DNA of 64,000 nucleotides from Bacteriovoracaceae bacterium (GCA_025210745.1 JAOARC010000037.1:511440-575439); one strand, 5' to 3'. Counted from the first letter of the stretch, positions 44,782 through 53,741 are shown. The notes: generated from the letters alone by a model not told the origin. Numbers and translations: made by a program.

Positions 44782-45305
44782 ATTTACTAAAAAAGAAAAA
44801 CTCGCAAAAGGGACAAGCTTTGTTTGAATTTATAGCTTTTATACCTTTTTTACTTATGCTTTATTCAGTGGCTCTAACAATCGCAAATTCACTGAATGGT
44901 TCCATTAATCAACAAAAGGCTACAAGAGGATATTTTTTTTATCGACTACAAAATGATTCAACTTTTCCGACACCTGAAAGATCAGGTGGAGATGCTTTAA
45001 ACAACTTTAGTGAATTTAGTATGAGTATTATTGGCTGGGCTGATAAATTTGAAGGACAAGTTCCAATAGCTCCTTGTTATAAAATTAATCTTCCAATTGG
45101 CGATATTCAAGCAGACAAGTGTGATAGTACATATACTGATGATAAAACTCAATTTATAAGAGTTGGAACAGTATTTGGTGTCTGTGGTGCAAGTTTTATA
45201 AGAGAGGGACAGCATGTTTCAATGGCACCTTTTGCTCTAACTTCTAATGCAGGAGGCCCTATGATTGTAACTGATATTCAAAGAGGCTGTGCTTTAACTA
45301 ACTAA
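44775..45305 (+). CDS. TadE/TadF-like pseudopilin
   Basis: This 176-residue protein has the motif KGQALFEFIAFIPFLLMLYSVALTIANS, with the Glu of the prepilin helix (Gly13-Gln, Glu18) and a TadE-like hydrophobic segment. The C-terminal domain has four Cys (CYKINLP, DKCDS, GVCGAS, GCALTN) that could form disulfides. It overlaps the previous gene by 7 nt. Pseudopilins of this sort help assemble the Flp fibre. An 80 nt gap with a weak sigma28-like -10 (TCCGATAG, 45327-45334) precedes cpaB. Confidence 0.78.
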   Translation: MLDLLKKKNSQKGQALFEFIAFIPFLLMLYSVALTIANSLNGSINQQKATRGYFFYRLQNDSTFPTPERSGGDALNNFSEFSMSIIGWADKFEGQVPIAPCYKINLPIGDIQADKCDSTYTDDKTQFIRVGTVFGVCGASFIREGQHVSMAPFALTSNAGGPMIVTDIQRGCALTN

Positions 45306-45388
45306 AAGTGAAACTAGGATATTTATTCCGATAGGAAGTAATTTTAATAGTTTAAATATATAATATAAGGTGAATAAAAGGATTTTAT

Positions 45389-46195
45389 ATGAATAGTAGA
45401 GCATTTACCTTAAGTTTAGTTATTGCTGGTATAGCTGTATTTATGGTTATGTCATATATTGATGGAAGAGAAGCAAAGTTTAAAGAAGCCTATGGAAATA
45501 TGGTTCCTGTTGTTGTTGCTAAAAGTGATATTAGGGAACTTGACCTTATTGATGATACAAAAGTTCAAGTTGTAACTGTTCCTGAGAAGTATAAAATGCC
45601 AGGTGTTTTTGATAAAGAGGAGCTTGTTTACAATACAATTGCAACGGTTCCCATTAAAAAAGGTGAGCAAATAACAAAACCAAGAGTTACATACCCTGGA
45701 TCTCGCACAGGTCTTGCTAGGCAAGTCAGTATTGGAAAAAGAGCTCTTGCCATTAGAATCTCTGAAGCTGAAGCTGTTAGTAAACTTATTAAGCCAGGAG
45801 ATAGAGTCGATGTATTGGCTTTGATTGACTATGCTAATGGTAGAAAAGAAAAAATGAAGGTCAAGACAGTTCTTCAAGATGTTTATGTATTAGCGACAGG
45901 ATTAAATGTTACAAAAGAGCTTCCATTAGTTGGGATGCAAGTTGATAAAAAAGTTAAGTCAATGAATTTAACAAACTATACAAGGTTTAACACGATTACA
46001 TTAGAACTAACTCCATTTCAGGTACAACAAATGATTTATTTGATTAAAACAGATGGAGCTATTTATGTCTCTCTTAGAAATAATGATGATAAGGCAATTG
46101 AAAGAGTTAATAGTACGACTATCTTTGATATTTTAGGTGAGGATGCTGTTGATGCCAAAGCTTTTTATGGGAAGCGAGAGCAAAAGAAAAGATAG
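45389..46195 (+). CDS. cpaB: Flp pilus assembly protein CpaB/RcpC
   Basis: CpaB is a periplasmic part of the Tad secretion channel and is needed for secretin stability. The 268-residue protein has an N-terminal membrane segment (residues 5-21), an SAF domain (PVVVAKSDIRELDLIDDTKV, then VPIKKGEQI), and a beta-rich C-terminal domain with LARQVSIGKRALAIRIS and KPGDRVDVLALI, which are standard CpaB signatures. An AAAAGGA site precedes the ATG. It is followed after 6 nt by the secretin gene. Confidence 0.94.
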   Translation: MNSRAFTLSLVIAGIAVFMVMSYIDGREAKFKEAYGNMVPVVVAKSDIRELDLIDDTKVQVVTVPEKYKMPGVFDKEELVYNTIATVPIKKGEQITKPRVTYPGSRTGLARQVSIGKRALAIRISEAEAVSKLIKPGDRVDVLALIDYANGRKEKMKVKTVLQDVYVLATGLNVTKELPLVGMQVDKKVKSMNLTNYTRFNTITLELTPFQVQQMIYLIKTDGAIYVSLRNNDDKAIERVNSTTIFDILGEDAVDAKAFYGKREQKKR

Positions 46196-46201
46196 GAGTC
46201 G

Positions 46202-47716
46202 ATGATAAAAACTTTTTTAATATTTTTATTAATACTTAGTTTTAGTTCTTTTTCTCAGGAAGATAAAAAGGAAGAGAACTTAGAAGTTGCAATTGGTATC
46301 GATGTTCTAAGAAAACTAGAGTATAAATATTCGACTAAAATTCAGGTCGGTAATAAAAGTATTTTAAAATTAGTTTTGTCTCCAGCAAAACAAGAAATCG
46401 TTTTTAGAGGTGTTAAAAAGGGGAAAACATCTGTTACGGTAAGAGATACTGCTGGTGAAATTAGAAATATTTATATTGTGACTGTCACAAGTGATGGTTC
46501 TTCTAATGTTGTAAGAGAGCTTCGTGAATTAATAGGTGATATTGAAGGAATAGAAATTGGAATAAAGGGCGGTAAAGTTGTTGTTGAAGGAAAACTTGTT
46601 GTTCCTAAAGATATTGGACGAATTAATATTGTTTTAGCTAATTATCCTGATGTTCTAAGGCTTATCGAATTATCTTCTCAAGCGCAAAGAATTATAGCAA
46701 GAAAAATGCAAGAAGAGATCAATAAGAATAATATGCCTGATGTTACAGTTCGTATTGTTAATGGAGATTATTGGTTAGAAGGTGTCGTAAACGGAGAAGG
46801 AAAGAAGAATCTTGCTCAAAGTATTGCAAATCAATATGTTCCAGATAAAATAGTAAGCCTTGCAGAGCAATCTGGCGGAGGTGATGGATTTCAAGGTGTA
46901 AATAGAGGAAATGATCCTGTTAGAAATTTTATTACTGTGAATGAGCAACAAGATCCACCGCCTCCTGCAAAGTTAATTAAAGTGACGGCACAGTTTGTTG
47001 AATTATCAAAAAATTATCAAAAAGTATTTGGAATTTCTTGGACTCCAGCTCTGTCGAGTGGCGGGCAAATTAGTTTTGGGCAAAATGGTAATGGAGAAAT
47101 TGGAACACAACAATCAGATACTTTAGCTGGAACTATTTCAAACTTATTTCCAAAGCTTTCGGCTGGTAAGTCGGCAGGTTATGCTAGAATATTACAATCT
47201 GGGATGATTATTACTAAGGATGGACAGAATGCTAGTATTAATAAAACTAGGGACATCCCATTTGCTGTTGGAAGTGGCGATTTTACATCTGCGGCAAGTG
47301 CTAAAATTACATTTACATTAACAATACAGCCAAAAATTGGTGCAAATGAAACGGTTGATATGGATAATACACAGATTAATGTTAGTTTACCTGGTGAAAG
47401 TACAGGTGATGGAAATCCAACATCAATAACGAATTCTATTAGGACATCTATTAGTGCAAAGTCAAAAGAATCAGTTGTTATTGGAGGCGTTGTTCAGTCA
47501 AACTCTTCAACTGATTATGATAAAAACAGACCTGGAGGAAGTGCAACAGCATCAGCAAGTACAGAAGAGGCTGCACCATTATTTGATTTACTTAGATCCA
47601 AAAGCTATGTGACTTCAAAATCTCAGTTTGTTGTATTTATAACCCCAGAAATTCTTGAGTCAGCTTCTGCTACAACGGAAAAAATTAGAAAAAAATTTAG
47701 AAAGAGGCAAAGATAA
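46202..47716 (+). CDS. cpaC: Tad pilus secretin CpaC/RcpA
   Basis: This 504-residue secretin forms the outer-membrane pore of the Tad pilus. It has a signal peptide, an N-terminal pilus-and-flagella type domain (about 25-100, with KSILKLVLSPAKQEIVFRG), a BON-like region with two ring-building domains, and the secretin core from AKLIKVTAQFVELSKNYQK to QFVVFITPEIL. It shares 1 nt with the CpaE-CpaF gene. It differs from PilQ, so the cell has separate exit pores for type IV and Tad pili. Confidence 0.94.
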   Translation: MIKTFLIFLLILSFSSFSQEDKKEENLEVAIGIDVLRKLEYKYSTKIQVGNKSILKLVLSPAKQEIVFRGVKKGKTSVTVRDTAGEIRNIYIVTVTSDGSSNVVRELRELIGDIEGIEIGIKGGKVVVEGKLVVPKDIGRINIVLANYPDVLRLIELSSQAQRIIARKMQEEINKNNMPDVTVRIVNGDYWLEGVVNGEGKKNLAQSIANQYVPDKIVSLAEQSGGGDGFQGVNRGNDPVRNFITVNEQQDPPPPAKLIKVTAQFVELSKNYQKVFGISWTPALSSGGQISFGQNGNGEIGTQQSDTLAGTISNLFPKLSAGKSAGYARILQSGMIITKDGQNASINKTRDIPFAVGSGDFTSAASAKITFTLTIQPKIGANETVDMDNTQINVSLPGESTGDGNPTSITNSIRTSISAKSKESVVIGGVVQSNSSTDYDKNRPGGSATASASTEEAAPLFDLLRSKSYVTSKSQFVVFITPEILESASATTEKIRKKFRKRQR

Positions 47717-49818
47717 TGGCCGGTCATATTATAACATTAATTGGTGGAAAAGGTGGAGTTGGAAAATCACAAGTAGCTGCTAATTTGGCTTTTGCTTTTG
47801 CTGCTGAAAATAGGCAAAAAACATTACTATTAGATTTTGATCAAAAAGCATGTGGTGATCAAAATATAATTACAGGTATAAAGTCTAAAAAAAACCTTAA
47901 AGATCTTTCCGAGTTCTCGGGAGCATTAGATCCAAGATCAATAGGTCAATTCATAGGAATGCATAAAATGGGTGTTCACTATATTGGAATGCCTTCAGAT
48001 ACAACTGCTGCTCAGCAAATTAATGTTGAGGCGTTAGGAAAGTCGCTTAAGGCGATGACAAATCTTTATCCTTTGACTGTCATAGATGCTGGTAGTGAGT
48101 TGAATGAACTTGCTCTTAAAGCATTAGAGTTTTCTACTCTTATTATGATCGTTGTAACTCCTGATTTACTTGCGGCTAATCAATCAAAAAGACTGTACTC
48201 AGATTTAATAACACAGCTATTTCCAAAAGAGATGATCCAAATTGTTGTTAATCAATTTCAAAAAGGACATCCTGTAACGGCAGATGTTATTGGAAAACAA
48301 ATTGGAAAGCCTGTTTTTGGAGTTATACCAAAGGATGATCAAGGATGTATTAGGGCTTTAAGTAGCTCTGCTCCTATATTTGCTTTATCTAAAGGTTCTG
48401 CTTTTTCTCAAGGGGTTGTTAGTTTAGTTAGAACTTTAAAGCAGAAAAATGTATTGAAAGCTCTAGAAAAACTAAAAAAACCAGAAAATGTTCAAGCAAA
48501 AAAGAAAACCCCAGCAGCATCTAATACAAGACCAGGAAAAGATCCCTGGACCATGCTTAAGACAAGAATTCATAAATCTTTAGTTGAAGAAATGGATCTT
48601 AAAAAACAAGATGATAGTGATCCTAAAGCTCAAATTATTTTACGAGAAAAAACGAAAAAATTAGTTGTTGAATTACTAGGAAAAGAGGATACGAAAGGAA
48701 TTTTAAATTCTCGTGATGATATGAATAATATTGTTAAGCAGATTCTAGATGAAGCTTTAGGACTTGGTCCATTAGAGGATATGTTATCTGATAAGACAAT
48801 CTCTGAAATTATGGTTGTTGGTCCAAATAAAATTTATTATGAGCAAAGTGGAAAAAACAAAAAGTCAGATGTTACCTTTACTAATGATAGGCAAGTTTTA
48901 AATGTTATAGAAAGAATAGTTGCACCTATTGGAAGAAGGATTGATGAGAAAACTCCTTATGTTGATGCAAGACTAGCTGATGGTTCAAGAGTTCATGCGA
49001 TTATACCTCCTTGTGCCCTTGATGGAGGGACAATAACAATTAGAAAGTTTCCTGAGAATAGATTAACTTATAAGGATCTTGTTAATTTTGGCTCTATGAC
49101 AATGAATATGGCGGACTTTTTGAGAATATCTGTCGAAGCTCACAGAAATATAGTTGTATCTGGTGGTACTGGTTCAGGTAAGACAACTCTGATTAATATG
49201 CTTGGAGGTTTTATTCCTGCTAATGAACGTATCATTACATGTGAAGATTCAGCGGAACTTGATTTTCCACAAGATCACGTAGTTAGATTAGAAACAAAAC
49301 CACCTTCCCTAGAAGGGGACGGCGCTGTAGATATTAGATGTCTTGTTAAGCAAACTCTAAGAATGAAGCCTGATAGAATTGTTGTCGGTGAATGTAGAGG
49401 GGGCGAAACCCTTGATATGCTTCAGGCCATGAATACAGGTCATGATGGATCTATGACAACAGTTCACTCTAATACCCCAAGAGATTGTATGTCTAGATTA
49501 GAAACACTTGTTCAGTATTCTGGTGTTCCAATTTCACCTAAAGCAATTAGAGAGATGATTGCTTCTGCTGTTCATATGGTTGTACAGCAAACAAGGCTTG
49601 AAGATGGATCAAGAAAGGTGATGAATATAACTGAAATTGGTGGGATGCAAGGTGAAGTTATTACATTACAAGATATATTTATGTATAAGCAAGAAGGGAT
49701 GAGTAAACAAGGTAAGATTGTCGGAAAATTTATGGCAACAGGGTTTATACCAAAGTTTATTGAGAACTTAGAAAAGAAAGGATATAAAGTTCCAAGAGGT
49801 TTATTTGCTAATGAATAA
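47716..49818 (+). CDS. CpaE-CpaF fusion: TadZ-type ATPase joined to TadA-type secretion ATPase
   Basis: This 700-residue protein joins two usually separate proteins. Residues 1-250 are a MinD/ParA-type ATPase like CpaE/TadZ, with the deviant Walker A KGGVGKS (12-18) and LLLDFDQKACGDQ; it should localise the pilus machine. After a lysine-rich linker (about 250-280), residues 280-700 are CpaF/TadA, with an N-terminal helical domain, the Walker A GGTGSGKT (483-490), Walker B RIVVGECRGGE (554-564) and an Asp/His box around ITCEDSAELD. There is no frameshift; the frame is continuous, so the fusion appears genuine. Such fusion would place the motor at the pole. Both domains look active. Confidence 0.94.
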   Translation: MAGHIITLIGGKGGVGKSQVAANLAFAFAAENRQKTLLLDFDQKACGDQNIITGIKSKKNLKDLSEFSGALDPRSIGQFIGMHKMGVHYIGMPSDTTAAQQINVEALGKSLKAMTNLYPLTVIDAGSELNELALKALEFSTLIMIVVTPDLLAANQSKRLYSDLITQLFPKEMIQIVVNQFQKGHPVTADVIGKQIGKPVFGVIPKDDQGCIRALSSSAPIFALSKGSAFSQGVVSLVRTLKQKNVLKALEKLKKPENVQAKKKTPAASNTRPGKDPWTMLKTRIHKSLVEEMDLKKQDDSDPKAQIILREKTKKLVVELLGKEDTKGILNSRDDMNNIVKQILDEALGLGPLEDMLSDKTISEIMVVGPNKIYYEQSGKNKKSDVTFTNDRQVLNVIERIVAPIGRRIDEKTPYVDARLADGSRVHAIIPPCALDGGTITIRKFPENRLTYKDLVNFGSMTMNMADFLRISVEAHRNIVVSGGTGSGKTTLINMLGGFIPANERIITCEDSAELDFPQDHVVRLETKPPSLEGDGAVDIRCLVKQTLRMKPDRIVVGECRGGETLDMLQAMNTGHDGSMTTVHSNTPRDCMSRLETLVQYSGVPISPKAIREMIASAVHMVVQQTRLEDGSRKVMNITEIGGMQGEVITLQDIFMYKQEGMSKQGKIVGKFMATGFIPKFIENLEKKGYKVPRGLFANE

Positions 49819-50770
49819 GTCTTTTTTAGTGTTAACTTTATTTCCCGTATTATTATTTGCACAAGCCAAAGAGAGCAACTTTAACTTTCTTACAGATGTT
49901 TTTGGAAAGATGGGAGTTGCTGTAGCAATTGGGCTTATTTTCTTTTTATATACTTATAGAAATGCTGTGAAGTTATTTGATTGGATTGAAGATCAAACAT
50001 ATGGAACAAGAGATTATATTTTAACAAAGTTAGAACTTCTTCATATTGAAATCGAACCAAATCGTATTACTTATATTTTACTGTTTATGTCCGTAGGTTT
50101 ATCCATTCTTGTAATAGGTATATTTGCTTTAATGGGGAAAATCATATTAGGGTTATTTCTTGGTGGAGTTTTAAGTGTTATTGGTTGGAAATCACCTCGT
50201 AAAATTATGGATTTTTTAGTTGAAAGAAGAATAAAGGCTTATAGCTTTCAAATGACAGATGCTCTACAATTATTATCTAATGGTCTTCGAGCAGGACTAT
50301 CGGTTCCGCAATCAATAGGAATGGTTGTTGATGAACTACCTCCACCTATAAGCCAAGAGTTTAATACTATTTTACAGCAAACTAAGATCGGTGTTCCCCT
50401 TGAAGAAGCATTTGATAACCTTGTTGAAAGAGTTCCAACAGATGACAATCAAATGTTTGTATCATCTGTTAACATATTAAGAGAGACTGGTGGAAATCTT
50501 GCAGAAGTTTTTGATACAATTTGTGATGTTATTAGAGAAAGAGTTAAGTTATTACAAAAAATTGATACAATGACAGCTCAAGGAAAATTTCAAGGAATAA
50601 TCATTGGATGTATGCCCTTTGCCCTTTTTGGTGTTTTTGCGGCTGGAGATCCAACGCTTGCACCAAGAATGTTTTCTCATCCAGCTGGTATTGTGATCTT
50701 TACAGCTGCTTGCATACTTGATTTTATTGGTTTGTTTTTAATTTTTAAAATAATTAAAATTAAAGTTTAG
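49811..50770 (+). CDS. tadB: Tad pilus inner-membrane platform protein TadB
   Basis: This protein of about 319 residues has membrane segments near the N-terminus and in the middle (ITYILLFMSVGLSILVIGIF), then the type II secretion F domain (TDALQLLSNGLRAGLSVPQSI to DTICDVIRERVKL), with two C-terminal membrane segments. It is the platform that couples the TadA ATPase to pilin insertion. The ATG at 49811 is preferred over the TTG at 49805. The usual second copy, tadC, is missing from the locus: the gene after it is a YD-repeat protein. Confidence 0.9.
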   Translation: MNKSFLVLTLFPVLLFAQAKESNFNFLTDVFGKMGVAVAIGLIFFLYTYRNAVKLFDWIEDQTYGTRDYILTKLELLHIEIEPNRITYILLFMSVGLSILVIGIFALMGKIILGLFLGGVLSVIGWKSPRKIMDFLVERRIKAYSFQMTDALQLLSNGLRAGLSVPQSIGMVVDELPPPISQEFNTILQQTKIGVPLEEAFDNLVERVPTDDNQMFVSSVNILRETGGNLAEVFDTICDVIRERVKLLQKIDTMTAQGKFQGIIIGCMPFALFGVFAAGDPTLAPRMFSHPAGIVIFTAACILDFIGLFLIFKIIKIKV

Positions 50771-50788
50771 TAAAATAATTTTCGATAA
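50761..50788 (+). promoter_or_regulatory. Second sigma28-like promoter, upstream of the YD-repeat gene
   Basis: TAAAGTTT (50761-50768) is a perfect FliA -35 element, followed after 12 bp by TTCGATAA (50781-50788), which matches the -10 consensus GCCGATAA at six of eight positions. The -35 overlaps the last codons of tadB. The spacer is one base longer than optimal. Confidence 0.6.
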
Positions 50789-50819
50789 ATCCTATGGAAA
50801 GGAAAAAAAGGATTAGGTA

Positions 50820-52463
50820 ATGAAAAAGATCTTAATTTTATCACTGCTTATATCTACAGCATTTGCTGGGGTAAACTTAAAAAATGGAAACTTCTATATA
50901 TCCTATACAGATATAGTAGTTCCTGGTGGTGGAAAAAAACTTGATATTACAAGGACATATAATTCGAAATCAACATCAGAAGGATGGTTTGGTTTTGGAT
51001 GGGGAAATGTTTATGAAACAGTTTTGGTTCCTTCCCCTGATGGCTGTGTTGTAGTACACGAACATGGAGCAGGAGGAAAAACAAGGTTTTGTCCAAAAAA
51101 CAAAGTCGATCCAGTAGCTGCTGCAAATAAAATTATTACAGCTATGAAGAAAAAATCAAAAAACCCTTTAACCGGGAGTGCTCAGAAAGTTTTATTAAAA
51201 AGACTAACGGAAAATGCTGATTTAAGACATGCTTATGCAAAAAACTTTGGTATTCAAACTAAAATAGCTACAGGTACGCAGTTATTTTCCAATCAAAGAG
51301 GTATACAGTCTATTAAGGTAACTAAAAATGGTTATCTGAGAAAATCAAACGATGGTAAAAAAGAGTATTTTGATAAATTAGGTAACCTAACAAAAATTAA
51401 AGAAAAAAGCGGTTATAGTGTAGAGTTTTCTTATAAAAATAAACAATTATTTTCTGTTAAAGATTCTCAAGCTAAGCAAATTTTCTTTTCTTGGTATTCA
51501 AACGGATATGTAAAGGAATTGTGGTCGGCAGGAGATAAAAAAGCTTTCTTTAAGTATAAAGGTAGAAACTTAGTTTATTCAAGAGATGTTGGCGGAAATG
51601 AATATGCCTTTAGTTATGATAAGTCTCACAACCTAACTAAGATTGTTTACAATCCTTCTAGAAAAAAAGGAGAGCCTGAAGACTCTATGAAGATGGAGTA
51701 TGAAAAGAAAACTCTTTTTATTTCAAAAATAACGGATAGAAATGGAGAGGTTGTTTCATATAAATATGGAGCTGACGCAAAAAGGCCAAACGATCATTAT
51801 TGGACACTTGTAACTAAAAATGGGTTTAATGGAAAGCCTGTGACAAATAGATATGAGTATGAAATAAAAGTTAAGCCAGATGGAGCGAGATACACGTATA
51901 GAATATTAACTGAAATAAATTCGATTAAAACGGAAACGATTTATTCTGAATGTTGTGGGCTTCCGTTAAAAATTGCTCGAGGAAAACATGTTACAACTTT
52001 TGATTATAATGAAAAAGGTCAAATGGTTAAAAAGACATCAACTAAGGGTGAATTCGTTTATATAAAGTATGATGATAAAATCAATAAGATTAAAGAAGTT
52101 AAAAATAATCAAGGTTGGACGAAATTTACTTACGATAAAAAAGGTAACTTAACAAAGGCTTTGAATTCTGAAAATCAAGCAGTTCTTCTCGTGTATGATA
52201 GAAAGGGGAAGATTACAAAAATGGTTGATAATAATTTAAAAACTAAAAAGAGAAGAATTTTATCTTTTAAGTATAATGCTTCGGGTAAGCCAACGGAAAT
52301 ATCAATGGCAAAAGTTGGAAAAATAAATGTTGCTTATGATAACTATGGTGAGATTAAAAGGGTTGATTCAAAAGCTGGCCATAAAATGGCATTGCAGGTG
52401 ACTCAAGCATTTCAAAATTTATTAACGATAGTTAAGCCGGCTGGCGTTAACTTAAATATGTAA
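50820..52463 (+). CDS. Exported YD-repeat (Rhs-like) protein without toxin domain
   Basis: This 547-residue protein has a signal peptide (KKILILSLLISTAFA), an N-terminal DUF6531-like region (LKNGNFYISYTDIVVPGGGKKLDITRTYNS to GWFGFGWGNVYET), then a chain of YD-like repeats (for example TFDYNEKGQMVK, FTYDKKGNLTKA and LVYDRKGKITKM) that should build a beta-propeller-like shell. It has no C-terminal effector domain, autoprotease motif or transmembrane segment, so it is not a typical toxin; a surface adhesin, pilus-associated or predatory-contact protein is possible. It lies 49 nt after tadB with its own sigma28-like site. Confidence 0.83.
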   Translation: MKKILILSLLISTAFAGVNLKNGNFYISYTDIVVPGGGKKLDITRTYNSKSTSEGWFGFGWGNVYETVLVPSPDGCVVVHEHGAGGKTRFCPKNKVDPVAAANKIITAMKKKSKNPLTGSAQKVLLKRLTENADLRHAYAKNFGIQTKIATGTQLFSNQRGIQSIKVTKNGYLRKSNDGKKEYFDKLGNLTKIKEKSGYSVEFSYKNKQLFSVKDSQAKQIFFSWYSNGYVKELWSAGDKKAFFKYKGRNLVYSRDVGGNEYAFSYDKSHNLTKIVYNPSRKKGEPEDSMKMEYEKKTLFISKITDRNGEVVSYKYGADAKRPNDHYWTLVTKNGFNGKPVTNRYEYEIKVKPDGARYTYRILTEINSIKTETIYSECCGLPLKIARGKHVTTFDYNEKGQMVKKTSTKGEFVYIKYDDKINKIKEVKNNQGWTKFTYDKKGNLTKALNSENQAVLLVYDRKGKITKMVDNNLKTKKRRILSFKYNASGKPTEISMAKVGKINVAYDNYGEIKRVDSKAGHKMALQVTQAFQNLLTIVKPAGVNLNM

Positions 52464-52474
52464 GGGTGAAAATT

Positions 52475-52651
52475 ATGAGAAATTTATTACTTATGACTTT
52501 ATTAATGTCAGCTTTGAGTTTTGCTCAAGAAAATACGGAGCCTAATGTGGGGGCAACTCACTGTGATACAGATAGAACTACAGAAAGTAAAACAAATACT
52601 TCTACCAAAGAAAAACCGAAAACAAGTGGATCAGAAGTTGTAAATGATTAA
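52475..52651 (+). CDS. Small secreted protein, end of the Tad-YD transcript
   Basis: This 58-residue protein has a signal peptide (MRNLLLMTLLMSALSFA) and a mature part of about 41 residues rich in Thr, Lys, Ser, Asp and Glu with a single Cys (GATHCDTDRTTESK). A GTG at 52466 also opens the frame, but AAGGG at 52462-52466 serves the ATG. It is loosely related in layout to the peptides at 53796 and 54143 (signal peptide, single Cys, polar Lys-rich tail), though sequence likeness to them is low. A strong terminator follows. Confidence 0.65.
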   Translation: MRNLLLMTLLMSALSFAQENTEPNVGATHCDTDRTTESKTNTSTKEKPKTSGSEVVND

Positions 52652-52671
52652 TAAATAAAAAATAATGAAGA

Positions 52672-52700
52672 AAAGCTCTACTTCGGTAGAGCTTTTTTTT
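52672..52700 (+). terminator. Strong UUCG terminator
   Basis: AAAGCTCTAC (52672-52681) and GTAGAGCTTT pair around the exceptionally stable loop TTCG (52682-52685), followed by eight T residues. It ends the Tad-YD transcript. Confidence 0.95.
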
Positions 52701-52711
52701 ATGGAGTTTAA

Positions 52712-53677
52712 ATGAAGTATTTTTTTGTTATATTGTTAATTCAGTTTTCTTATGCAAGTTGTTTGAAAAAAAGAGCTGCTTTAGATATAGGTTCAGGAAC
52801 AACGAAGTTAAAAATAGGAACAGTCGATTATTGTAAAAATAAAGTCGTATCAATTGATAAAACTTTAAATATTCCTGTCGGGTACAAAAAAGATTTAAAA
52901 GAGAATAAGTTAAATAATGAGTTTTCTCAAAAAATTATGGATGAAGGAATAAGAGCTTTTATTCGTGTTAAAAATCTTCTTAATCGCTATGAAATTAGTG
53001 ATATTAGAACAGCTGCGACAAGTGCTTTTAGGACTGCTAAGAACGCAAAGAAGTTTATTCATAATATATATGTAAAGACAGGTATTGTAGTAGAAGTTAT
53101 TACGCAAAGACAAGAGGCTCTTTTGGGTTATAAGGCGGCTTCTTCTCTTGCTAAAAAGAAAAACTATCTTGTATGGGATATAGGTGGGGGAAGTATGCAA
53201 ATGACTTATAAAGATAGTAAAAAAACATATATTTATGAAGGGAAAATGGCAGCTGTTCCATTTAAAAGGGTTATTATAGATAATATTCAAGGGAAAAAAG
53301 ATGTTAGTTCACCTAATCCTTTTACTCAAAAAGATGTCGTATTATCTAAAAAATATGCATATGAATTTGCTTTAAAAGATGTAGATAAAGAAATTCAAGA
53401 TATTGTAAAACTTAAGGATATTGATATTATAGGAATTGGCGGTGTGCATAGTGGAGCAATCTTAGGGAATATGGGAAAAGCTGATTATTACACTTATAAA
53501 GACCTTAATGATATGCTTGAAAAAAGGTATCACCTAGCAGATAAACAAATTGGTGGAAAGTATGCTGCAACTTCTACAAGTAATATGGCGCTTGTTCTAG
53601 GTTTTATGATGGCATTGAATATTAATAAGGTTATTACAGGAAAAATTAATTTAGCTGACGGATTATTGTTAGATTAA
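52712..53677 (+). CDS. Exported Ppx/GppA-family protein
   Basis: This 321-residue protein belongs to the exopolyphosphatase/guanosine pentaphosphate phosphatase family of the ASKHA fold: loop 1 RAALDIGSGTTKLKIG (Asp25), catalytic-Glu region ITQRQEALLGY, loop 2 WDIGGGSMQM and a later GIGGVHSGAI. It is preceded by a signal peptide (MKYFFVILLIQFSYA, then SC), which this cytoplasmic family normally lacks; the Cys could be lipidated but the lipobox is poor. It covers only the two ASKHA domains, without HD or C-terminal helical domains. Only 11 nt separate it from the preceding terminator, so transcription probably relies on read-through. Confidence 0.85.
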   Translation: MKYFFVILLIQFSYASCLKKRAALDIGSGTTKLKIGTVDYCKNKVVSIDKTLNIPVGYKKDLKENKLNNEFSQKIMDEGIRAFIRVKNLLNRYEISDIRTAATSAFRTAKNAKKFIHNIYVKTGIVVEVITQRQEALLGYKAASSLAKKKNYLVWDIGGGSMQMTYKDSKKTYIYEGKMAAVPFKRVIIDNIQGKKDVSSPNPFTQKDVVLSKKYAYEFALKDVDKEIQDIVKLKDIDIIGIGGVHSGAILGNMGKADYYTYKDLNDMLEKRYHLADKQIGGKYAATSTSNMALVLGFMMALNINKVITGKINLADGLLLD

Positions 53678-53741
53678 TAACACCTGTATAATTTTTAAAC
53701 ATCTTTATTTCGTAAAATCAACCCTTTATACCTTCTTATTC

